DNA from: Narthecium ossifragum | Lineage: Eukaryota; Streptophyta; Magnoliopsida; Dioscoreales; Nartheciaceae | NCBI GenBank assembly: GCA_963920575.1 | Contig: OY986965.1 | Span: 13,406,290 to 13,470,289, forward strand | Reading direction: 5' to 3' | DNA: 64,000 nucleotides | Shown here: positions 23,681-33,245 of the stretch, piece after piece | Layout: every line of letters starts with the position of its first letter | Numbering within the stretch: position 1 is the first letter of the stretch | The notes under the pieces: model-generated | What the model saw: the letters and a program-made list of their open reading frames with translations, nothing else | Database searches by the model: none | Told to the model about the DNA's origin: nothing | Translations under genes and position numbers: made by a program

Positions 23681-24757
23681 TTTGCATTTTGATACCCTGT
23701 AATTTAGTGTAATGGTAGTTTACTACCTTATAGTTTAAAAAATGTAGTTTACTACCCTAAATTTTATGTAACGACGCGATTTAGGGCTTGACCGCAAACA
23801 ACGTTATCTTTCTTAACGGAAAACTGCTCACGCATATTTAATTTGCATTTTGATACCCTGTAGTTTAGTGTAATGGCAGTTTACTACCATATAGTTTGAA
23901 AAACTACCCAATATTTTATGTGACGGCGCGATTTAGGGCATGAGCCCAGATGGCGTTATCTCCCTTGATGAAAAACCACTCACGTGTGCGTCGCTTCAGC
24001 CGTCTAGCTCAAAATGCAGCCTTCAAACTTCACGGTCGATCCACGCATCCACCGTCACATCGACCATCAGTTTCTGTGAGGAAATCATCGATCGTCGTTT
24101 CACCCTTATAGCTTAAAATGCAGTTTTCAAACTTCATGATCGATTCCACACATCCACCTTCGCATCGACCGCCAACCTCTGTGAACAAATGATGCATCCA
24201 AGGTCGATCCATTCATGGACCGCCGCTTCAACCGTCTAGCTCAAAATGTAACTTTCAAACTTCACGGGCGATCCACGCAATCACCGTCGCATCGACCGCC
24301 AGTCTCTGTGAGGAAATGATGCATCCATGGTCGATCCATACATTGGCCGTCGCTTCAGCCGCCTAGCTCAAAATGTAGGTTTCAAACTTCACAGTCGATC
24401 CATGTATCGATTGTCTCATCGACCGCGAAGAGGGAGAGGAAAGACGTGAGCAGTTTTCCATCAAGGGAGATAACGCCGTCTGAGGTTAGATTCTAAATCG
24501 CATCGTCGCATAAAATGCATGGTAGTAAACTATATTTTTCAAACTATAGGGTAATAAATTGTCACTAAACTAAACTACAGAGTATCAAAATGCAAGATGT
24601 TTGGCACGCAAGTGGTTTTCCATCAAGAGAGATAACGCCGTATAAGGTCATACCATAAATCTCACCGTCACCTAAAATGTAGGGTAGTAAATTACATTTT
24701 TAAAACTATAGGGTAGTAAACTGTTATTATACTAAACTATAGGGTATCAAAAGGCAA
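23681..24757. mobile_element. MULE-like non-autonomous element with doubled termini
   Basis: Ends are inverted TTTGC(A/C)TTTTGATACCCT repeats with long subterminal similarity (GTTTACTACC, GATAACGCCGT). The left terminal sequence occurs twice, at 23681 and 23842 (161 bp apart), and the right one twice, at about 24582 and 24744 (162 bp apart). The centre holds four copies of a 105-128 bp unit. No target duplication was found. No coding capacity. Confidence 0.72.
23990..24430. repeat. Tandem repeat of 105-128 bp, four copies, LTR-related
   Basis: The phrase TAGCTCAAAATG recurs near 24006, 24110, 24238 and 24365. Each unit also has GGTCGATCCA and CATCGACCGCCAG..CTCTGTGAGGAAAT. The latter closely resembles part of the solo LTR at 26340-26420. 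Confidence 0.8.
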
Positions 24758-25127
24758 AACACAACAAAAGACGGATGGAGATGATGGCTCAGGGTAGGTA
24801 GGAAAGTCACAGAAAAGTGCCGAACATACAGAAATATCTACTAACTTAGTTGTTGTCTCCAGAGTATTTCTTGAGGTCGTTTTGATTGGAGGGGGCCCCT
24901 TTTAAGAAATTTGGCTGACATCTTAACTTTTTTAAATGAACATGTTTGGACTCTAGAAAAAATCAGAAAGCACTTTCGGGGTAAGAAAACACCTTAATGA
25001 TTTTGTGCTTGTCATTAAGTTGTCACAGATGTATACCATATCAAGATTAGTTGCTTCCTATTGTTCAGCAGAGTGGAAAGATGCAATAAATTCCTTAGAA
25101 ATCTTTAATTATCATGGTCCACGGACA
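24758..25127. other. No recognisable feature
   Basis: Ordinary AT-rich sequence between the MULE-like element and the second PPR duplication. No supported frame or repeat seen. Confidence 0.5.
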
Positions 25128-25311
25128 TACCAATCTGCTGTAGTCTTAAAATTTCCAGACACATCACGTGGAAGCCAATAGCTTCAAGATACCTTCCATA
25201 TCAAGAATGATCTGATCATTAAGGAACAAATGATGTATTTCACAAATCAAAATAACAACAAAACTTTCTGAGAGCTTTTAAAACTACAAGACAATTTTGT
25301 CAGAAAATTAT

Positions 25312-25902
25312 TAGGGGTGGCAATTCGGGTCATGACCCACGAACCCGACCCGACCCGATCCAAAATAAACGGGTTTGGGTTTGGTGTTATCGGGTTCGGG
25401 TCATAAACGGGTGGACCCGTTTACGACCCGTGAATAAATGGGTCGGGTCGGGTCGACCTGCGGGTTAGGCGGGTCAACCCGTTTAATTTTAATATCACTT
25501 AGACTTTTAGGGCTAATTTGAATGTGATCTCATCTCATCAAGAAAAATTAAAACAAGTTGTAAGTTTATTGTTTAAGTTGGATGGTTTGGATGTAATTGA
25601 AACAAGTTGTGATTTTATTACTTACTAATTTTATTAATTAGTTGATAATTTGTTACTTGATTGTTGTTAAACGGATTATATTGTTGTTAAATGGGTCGAC
25701 CCGACCCGACCCGTTTAATAAACGAGTTAAACGGGTCAGGTCGGGTTGACTCGTTTATAAATGGGTCGAGTTCGGGTTTATAAACATGTCCCGTTTATTA
25801 AATGGGTCGGGGTCGAGTTTGGCATTTGGGTCGAGATATCGGTGCTCGACCCAACCCGAACCCGACCCGAACCCGACCCGTGAACCCGAATTGCCACCCC
25901 TA
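25312..25902. mobile_element. hAT-type MITE
   Basis: Perfect ends TAGGGGTGGCAATTCGGGT in inverted orientation, with the 8-bp duplication AAAATTAT at 25304-25311 and 25903-25910. Copy 1 of the duplication has the equivalent uninterrupted site near 7811. The flanks inside the ends are runs of (A)CCCGACCCG/CGGGTCGGGT; the centre is AT-rich. Non-coding. Confidence 0.93.
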
Positions 25903-26221
25903 AAAATTATGCACATACTCTTACCTATACGCGAACCAATGAAATTGTCAAGCCATGTTGGAGGCAAACTTCAAGTCAATATCTGTTCATTCCAAGGGTG
26001 GAGAAGATTCTTTTATGCCTGATCGAATAAGGAAGGATTGGAGGATGCAAAAATACTTCATAAACAGGATTGCTTCTTCGCCTTTCAATTTTCTGGCACA
26101 ATTGGGATGTGCAGCAATCCGTTAATGGAACATACAAAATCTCACTATCCACATCCTAACCTTCTTGACTCTCTTTCTTAGAAGAACATAGTAACCATTT
26201 ATATAAAGTATCGGTTGTTTC

Positions 26222-26994
26222 TGTTGAGTTTGTCTCAAAAGTCCTTCTCAGCAAAATTTGAAGACCACGGTCGACCGTGGATTGTCACAGACGATCGGAG
26301 CATCGTCCGCAGCATCAATCGTTTTGTCTCAAGGTTCTCACGGTCGACCGCCACATCGACCGTGGCATCGACCGTCAGCCTCTGTCAAGAAAATCACTTC
26401 CCAGGGTCGATGCGAGGATCGACCGCGAGCGTATGATGAACTCGTGCCAGTGGACCGTTCAAGCATGACGGTCGACCGAAGGAACTTGACGGTCGACCGT
26501 GGAAGCATGACGGTCGACCGTGGAAGCATGACGGTCGACCGTGGGAACTTGACGGTCGACCGTAGACGCTCGATGCTGAAGACCGTTTTATATTAGGCAA
26601 CTATACTTAACGGGTTTATTATACTTGTTTTAATGTAAATCCGTTAAGGTCCTATTGGATCGTAGTGGTCTATATATATAAGCCCTAGATCATGAGATTA
26701 GGGTTAAGGTTTCATTGTTCTTCATCCTTGGTGAGAAGTTTTATAAGTTCTCTGTTTTCTCTTTCTTGAAGAAAACAGAGACGAAGAACTTGGCTGTATT
26801 CTTGTTAATTCTTCATAGTTAATTTCTCCTCTCCTCTCGTGGTTTTTTAACTTCTATTTAGAAGGGTTTTTCCACGTTAAATCTGTGTGTCATTACTATC
26901 TTCTCTTTTTCGTTTTCTTCTCAACTTCAATTGTCACATGTTTTTCATCCAAATCACCTGTCAATTGACGAACTACTTGGGATTAAACCTAACA
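26222..26994. mobile_element. Solo LTR, 773 bp, in the PPR copy 2 3' flank
   Basis: TGTTGAGTTTG...CCTAACA with exact duplication GTTTC at 26217-26221 and 26995-26999; the empty site is present in copy 1 near 8130. It carries a 21-bp tandem repeat (26458-26570) and, downstream on the plus strand, a TATA box (CTATATATATAAG near 26671), consistent with a plus-oriented LTR. No body remains. Confidence 0.92.
26458..26570. repeat. 21-bp tandem repeat with GTCGAC core, about five units
   Basis: Units like GCATGACGGTCGACCGTGGAA repeat with a 21-bp period; each has the palindrome ACGGTCGACCGT. Lies upstream of the TATA box of the solo LTR. Confidence 0.88.
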
Positions 26995-27048
26995 GTTTCC
27001 ATATGGGATATCTATCACAAGACGTGTAATCTCTCTTTGAGATATCAG

Positions 27049-30000
27049 TCACCAGTCGCTATCAGCAGTAATCGGCAGCAGGTTTAAAAAGTTATCAAGC
27101 TGCCCAAATCTGCAAACATACTCAAGAAATAGAGAAACTATAACCGTAGATGGAGCTACTACATTATTTGAAATCATCTCCTGAAATAGCATTACTGCAT
27201 CCTCGATGTCACCTCTGATGCAAAAGCCTTGCAGGATGGCATTGTATGTCACCGTATTCACATGGAACCCCTTTCTCTCATCCTTCGAATGATGCTTTTG
27301 ACTGCATGTAACTGCATATTCCTACAGTAACCATTAAGAAGACATGAATAAGATATAGGATCAGGTTCTATCTCATTCTGGGACATACGCTGGAGTAGAT
27401 ACTCTGCATTCTAGTACCTTGCTTCTCTAAACATTTTATTTAAAAGAATATTATCATGGATGACATCATGTTTCACTCCTTTACAGGCCATCTGCCCCAT
27501 CAAATTCTCAGCTCTCTCGAGACAACCCATCTTACATAAACCCGTCATCAATGTATTATAAATATCGTAGATTAATCTCTGCGCAGCCTCAATGTGGCCA
27601 AGGTTGCAATACCCATCCACCAAAGTGTTCTACGTGACAACATCAGGCTTACACCCTTTCCCTCCAATTTCATCAAGAAGCTTCTTAGCTTCCTCCATAT
27701 TCCCTACTTAACAAAATCCGCATATCAGTATATTATAAACAAAGAGATTGCCTCGAAATCCTCTATCTTCAATTAGGTGTGTTAGAATAGAAATCATGTA
27801 TATCATATCATTGATCGGCGAAGGTTAAAATAGTCTAACATCACGAATCAGGAGATTGTGATTTAGTCCAACTCTTTCGAACTTTGTTCGAACAAAGGTG
27901 TCAAAGCTGTTGAGATTGGATGAGGAATGAAATAGAATAAATAAAATAGAGAAAATTGAAGATGATAAACTATGGTGGAACTACTCCTATGAATGAAATT
28001 ATGGTAGTACTATTCCTACAAATGAAGAACTGGTTGCAGGAATTTCAACGGAATAAAAGGTTCATTGCTGAATTTAAAAGGCTACATTGTAAATAGAGCT
28101 AAGTCTACTGATACATGTTACAAGATCGATAAAGTGGCTTTTGCTCTTGATTTTGGGAGTCCCTTTTTCTTCATCCTCTTAGTCTTTTATAGCTTCTGGT
28201 AACCACCTTAGAACCACCCACTACGTTGCAATTGTCAGAACTTCTTTGAAAGTTGAAACCACCAGAACTGCTTCATAACTGACTGAAACTGCCACTAAAC
28301 AACATCTCCTGTCTTCCGATGATAACCTTGGAATCTGAAAACACTCTGAACATGAAAGTTGTAGATCTTCAAATTATCTTTCCAACGATACTAGCAACGT
28401 CCAATTTAAACATCAGATGAGAAAGTTATGACTGAAACAATCAGATTACATCAATTGTTAATATGACCGATTAGCCAAATATGGATGATGGGAATTTGGA
28501 CGATGATATCGGTCATTTTGGACGATGAGATTTAGATGCTCGGCCATTATTTACTATTTTGCCACTGGGCATTTTGACTGCCAGTTTCACATAGTAAACG
28601 ATGGAATTTGAAGATCTTGTCAACAAGAAAGTTGTAGATATTTTCGTCCTCTTTCCAATGGTTCAAGAATCAACTCATTTGGACATTATATGAGAAAGTT
28701 ATGACCAAAATACATCAGATCACGTCGACGACGATTATTAAATTAATCAGCCAAAATTTGACCAATTGGAAATCTGGTCGGACATCATATGAGAAAATTA
28801 TGGCCAAAATACATCAGACCACGTCGACGACGATTATTAAATTAATCGACCAAAATCTGACCGATTGGAAATGTGGCCGATTGGATTCTTTGGACGATTG
28901 GAAATTCGGCCATTATTTATCATTTTACCACTGGGCACTTTGACGGCCAGTTTGACATAGTAAACAATGGAATCTGAAAATCTCGTCAACATGAAAGTTG
29001 TAGATCTTTTTTATCCTCTTTTCAACCGTTCAAGAATCGCCCAATATGGATACTTGAGTTAAAAATTATGACCAAAATACTTCAACTGTGTCAAAATTGA
29101 AGTATTTATTATCCGATTGACAATATTTATAAAATTACCATTGATTTTGGTTATCACCCAAATGACTTTTGAACATGATTATATTTAAGACTAATAAGGT
29201 GAAACAGACAGATTGCCTCCTCAAGCCTCCCTTCTTTGCATAGTCCATCAATCAGTGTACTATATGTAAACTCATTAGGCTCCAAACCTTGTTGGCTTAT
29301 TACGTCTAGAAGCCTTAATGCCTCATCCACTCTTCCCCCTCTACAAAGACCTCCCATGATTCCCGTGTAAGTGACCACATTCGGACTCGGCCCAAATTGA
29401 ACCATTTCTTGCATTATCTTCATACGTTCTTCCAACTGCCCATTAAGACAAAGCCCATAAATCAATGCCGAGTACGTGCCCTTCTCCTTCATCTCATAGA
29501 AAACCAAATTGGCTTTGACCACCTGCCTCTCGTGACACAAAACGTCGATAAAACCGGTAAAAAACACCACATTTCCCCATATACCCTGTTTAGTCATCCT
29601 GGCATAAAGGCGAGTTTCGCCCTCCCCTCCTCACACAACCCAGCAAGCACACAATTATACGCGACCAAACTGGGGAGCAGTCCAATTCTCAGCATCTCGC
29701 AGAGCAAACGCAAACCCATCTTCGAACTTGAAGACCCACAGAGGAAATCAATCAATATCAAGTAAGGCCGGCTATCTGGGCTCGGGCCATTCTCCCTCAT
29801 TTGGCGAAGAAGGCCAAAAGCTTCGCTACCCTGTCTCAATCCCATAGCCCTTTGATCAGGGTGTTGTACGAAATAGTGTTGGGGGTAGAGAGACCATTGC
29901 TGCATTTGGTCGAAGACTTGTTGGGCGAGGTCAAGGCGACCGGAGAGGCAGTGGGAGTGGAGAATGACATTTGAGGGTGATAATGTGACATGGTCGGGAG

Positions 30001-30298
30001 GGATGCCAGGGTGGAGCATTGAGAGGTAGAGGAAAAGGGAAGCCGATAAAAGGTGGGCTCGGGTGTGGGAGGAGAGGAGGAGGTTGAAGGAGGAGGCCGA
30101 GGGAGGGCTCGGGTGGGGATGGGATGCGCGGGACAGGAGGAGGGCAGCAGCTACGGCGAGCTTGCCAGAACTTATGAGCGACCGGAGGATCACTGCGGCG
30201 CCACCACCGGCGGAGGAGGAGGACGAGGTGGTGGTGGGAGGAGCGGGCGGTAATTTAGCAGTGGCCGTCCCTAATGTTCGACGGCATGCTAGAAACAT
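27049..30298 (-). pseudogene. PPR gene copy 2, disrupted
   Basis: Recognisable PPR motifs of the 8180-10066 gene run from the ATG-equivalent at 30298 down to about 27049, minus strand. The frame is broken: a solo LTR splits it at 27780-29196, a scrambled frame lies after FDQMQQWSL (about 29900-29830), and small deletions remove residues from single motifs (for example in YDMERQGLEPNAVTYN near 27560 and in GMCPNVITYS near 29475). The first 60-odd residues (MFLACRRTLGTATAK) are closer to the third fragment at 44143 than to the intact gene. Not expected to make a working protein. Confidence 0.92.
27780..29196. mobile_element. Solo LTR, 1,417 bp, inside PPR copy 2
   Basis: Begins TGTTAGAATAG and ends AAGACTAATA; the terminal pair TGTTAG/CTAATA suggests an original CTAACA with one change. 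Exact duplication AGGTG at 27775-27779 and 29197-29201; the uninterrupted site is GTGAAACAGG at 8942 in the intact gene. Repeated internal phrases (GACCAAAATACATCAGA.CACGTCGACGACG near 28700 and 28800) are visible. Non-coding. Confidence 0.9.
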
Positions 30299-30335
30299 GG
30301 AAATTTTTTTTAAATAATATTATTTTAATAAAATA

Positions 30336-30700
30336 TTATTAAAATATGCCTATGAAGAAAATATTGATGAAAGTATGCCTGGTTTGGCCACGTCAGCGCC
30401 ACGCTGGCGTGGCCTTTCATTTTTTTAATCCTGGCATGAAAGACGTAACTTTAAGTTATGTCTACATTAATAAAGACGTAACTTGGAGTTACGCCTTTGA
30501 CCGTTCCCTCCCCACCTCAGGAAGCCGAGGGGGGGCGGATAAGAGTGGTCCCTACTAAGATGTAACTTGGAATTACGTCTATATTAATAAAGACGTAACT
30601 TGGAGTTACGTCCATATTAATAAAGACGTAACTTGGAGTTACGTCTTAGCTGGAAGCTTTTCCCTGGGGTCATTTGTAAGACGTAGCTTGAAGTTACGTC
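30336..30700. repeat. Left terminal inverted repeat of MULE A with palindrome array
   Basis: About six copies of the 21-bp palindrome GACGTAACTTGGAGTTACGTC (9-bp arms, 3-bp centre; some degenerate), near 30435, 30471, 30560, 30592, 30625 and 30679, several separated by TATATTAATAAA. A second hairpin, GGCCACG..CGTGGCC, lies near 30387-30415. Such internally repeated ends are candidate transposase-binding sites. Confidence 0.85.
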
Positions 30701-30967
30701 TTAGTTGGTGCTCACAACAACCTCACTTGAGTTTTTTTTTCGCTCCGTACAACCATACAATCACAAAAATATAATATTTACAAATCACATCTCACATTCA
30801 CATCTAAACACCCACCCACCCCATTCACATCTAAACACTCACCCACCCCATTCACAACTATACACGGTCTTTATATAAATCAAAATTGTTTATATCAAAC
30901 ATAATTAACATCTCTAAATGGTCACAAACCATTAACCAAAAAATACCAAATTTACAATAGAAGACAA

Positions 30968-33149
30968 TCACAATCTCCAAGTTCTTTGCTTCTTCACTGC
31001 CTTCTTTATCTTCCTCGACGGTCCAGCCTCCCCTCCCCCCATCATAGCACCGACACCGACATCATGTTCATCATGTCCCTCCGAATCCTCCTCTGTCGTG
31101 CCCATGACTGGATTTGATGATGGTATATCTTGAGATATCGGTATGTCATAGAAAGGAGTCTGACCAGTAGTCTGTTGCGACTGTTGTGAACTGACAGGAT
31201 CTCCGTCGCAAATCCGCAAATCCTCGATCATAGAGTAGAATACCGATGTCAAACGATCGGCGAGCTCCTCTCCAGAACGGTCGCGGCACAGTATGTAATT
31301 CTCCTCGACTGTGTCATACTGTTCATGACGAGTTAAGAAAGTTTAGTTAGATTAACATAATATAAGAATTAATTACTAACGAACAAATTATATTTACCAG
31401 CTTCCGTAGCAGGTGTATGCTCGGCTGCTAGCCATTCTGTCCTCCAATCTAGGCCTACTGACATACCGCCTGGTGATCCCCCAATACCACTGCAAATATG
31501 TCGCAGGATCCTCACCATCGTCCACTGCACCGTCAATGATCCTCTGCTGTCGTTCCTCCCATTGGGTGATATACTGGTGATGCGTAGTGACCCAGTCCGC
31601 AGTACCATTGCCCCGATGGCTTGCACGCGATAGTCTCTCTGTCACCGAGGGCGGTATCTCTTGTCGCAGGCCAAACTGCCGCATCACCCTTAGTGCATGG
31701 TGCATCTCCACAACATCAAAGCATATGAGCGGCACATGACACCTCCAGACAGCAAACCCCGCAGTGCAAAGGGCTGGTAATTGTGCCAGACGCTGCGGTG
31801 CGTATGGATACCATATAATCTACAATTTTAAAATACGAACTCAGTTAGATCACATCAACATTAAAGTAGGTAGCAAAATCATAGATCGTGAGAAACAATA
31901 CCTGGGATGACAATTGCCTATCCAACTGCTCTCGGTAGTAAGCTAAGTAACGGCCATGCGGGTTCCCTCTACCGCTGTGTGGTGCTGTCCATCTACATTG
32001 CACATAAATACTAATGCTAACCAAATATTAAAAAATATTTTAAAAAAATAAGACTTCGTACTGGATTGCTAAGGGGCCTTCAAGGATACGCAAATCACGC
32101 TCCTCATTTTGCTCTTGGGTAGCTAGCGGTCGTCGGGGCATTAGTTCAGGCCGTCCTATATGGAGGTTCTCCCATGACCATACATGTGAAAACAACTCCA
32201 TATTAGGTATAATATAAAATATTTAAAGCAACTATATATAATATTTAAATGGTAAATCACATGTAACAGGTAAAGGCATCCAGAAATCTCTTGCTTTCCT
32301 CCTTGTGAAGCTTTACATAGCTCCCGAAAGAGATGTGCTAGGCACGCCGCCCCCCAAGCATACTGTCCACATATATCCAAGTCATGCAACAAAGGTAGAT
32401 ACTTCATATGTACCTACAATTGAAAGACAATGTTAGTTGATCCAATAGATAGATAAATAAAATACAAATAGGCAATTGTACTTACCCTGGAGCCACTCGC
32501 ATCAGGTACGACTAAACAACCCAATACATATAAGATGTAGGCGCGCGTAGCCTGATATACAAATTGATCCGTGGCATCTGGTCCAGCATAGTCAATCGGC
32601 CCTCCGCGGGTACAGCACCGAGCAACTCCAAGCATATGTCATGCCAAATGCCTGACGTGCTCCCTGAAACTACCGCGCCATCAACAGGTAAACCCATAAG
32701 TATCCCAACATCTTGCAATGTGATCGTCATCTCCCCGTGGCGCAAGTGTAAAGTAGTAGTCTCTGGTCGCCATCGCTCCACTAGCGCTGTGATCAAATAG
32801 CGATTAAGTCGAATCGGTAGCAGTCTACTGACAACATAAAACCCCGAACGCCGAAGCAAGTCTATCTGACGCTCATCCACAATCAGCCAAGACTGTAAAC
32901 GCAATGAGTGCTTTGTACACTTAAGGCCGAGGTCATCGTCATCCTATATGTAAATCATAAATGTTAGCTATCAAATACAAATATTAAAATATTAAACTTA
33001 ATAACAATAAATGTTCTATATGTAACATTTACCTGGCTATCCCAAACCGCCGCGGAGCGGTGCTTGCCCTGGTCCCAAATTACGTCTGGAGAAATTGGAC
33101 CAGGCTCACCCTCGTACGGCCTCGGGTCAAAGGCCCTCATGTGAGCCAT
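30968..33149 (-). pseudogene. Plant mobile domain (PMD, MAIN-like) gene carried by MULE A
   Basis: Multi-exon, minus strand. Exon 1 is 33149-33033 (39 codons, donor GTAAAT); exon 2 starts at 32943 ([19 protein letters not shown]) and contains the PMD core: [56 protein letters not shown]. Further exons give [51 protein letters not shown] and a basic tail (RKIKKAVKKQRTWRL). PMD proteins such as MAIN and MAIL1 act in silencing and meristem upkeep in Arabidopsis, and PMDs are also widespread in plant transposons. Here a frameshift near 32611 separates GAVPAEG from the conserved continuation, so this copy looks broken. It lies about 100 bp downstream of the transposase on the same strand. Confidence 0.82.
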
Positions 33150-33245
33150 CTCGAGCCTATTGCATACATTTGAAAAATATTAGTATATAGTCTAAAATAA
33201 AGGATCGTGTTGTCTACGACAAAGGAATATACTTTAATACAATAA

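Larger units (their letters stand above)
25128..30298 (-). repeat. Segmental duplication, copy 2 (broken PPR gene plus 3' flank)
   Basis: Matches 7634-10066 in order and orientation once three insertions are removed (25312-25902, 26222-26994, 27780-29196). It carries small deletions and substitutions that copy 1 lacks. It ends at the ATG-equivalent, 30298, next to a short AT-rich tract and MULE A. Confidence 0.88.

Noticed and set aside
30301..30345. A short target duplication for MULE A
   Set aside because: AT-rich flank permits several weak matches with the right side, none of 8 or more bases at a consistent boundary.
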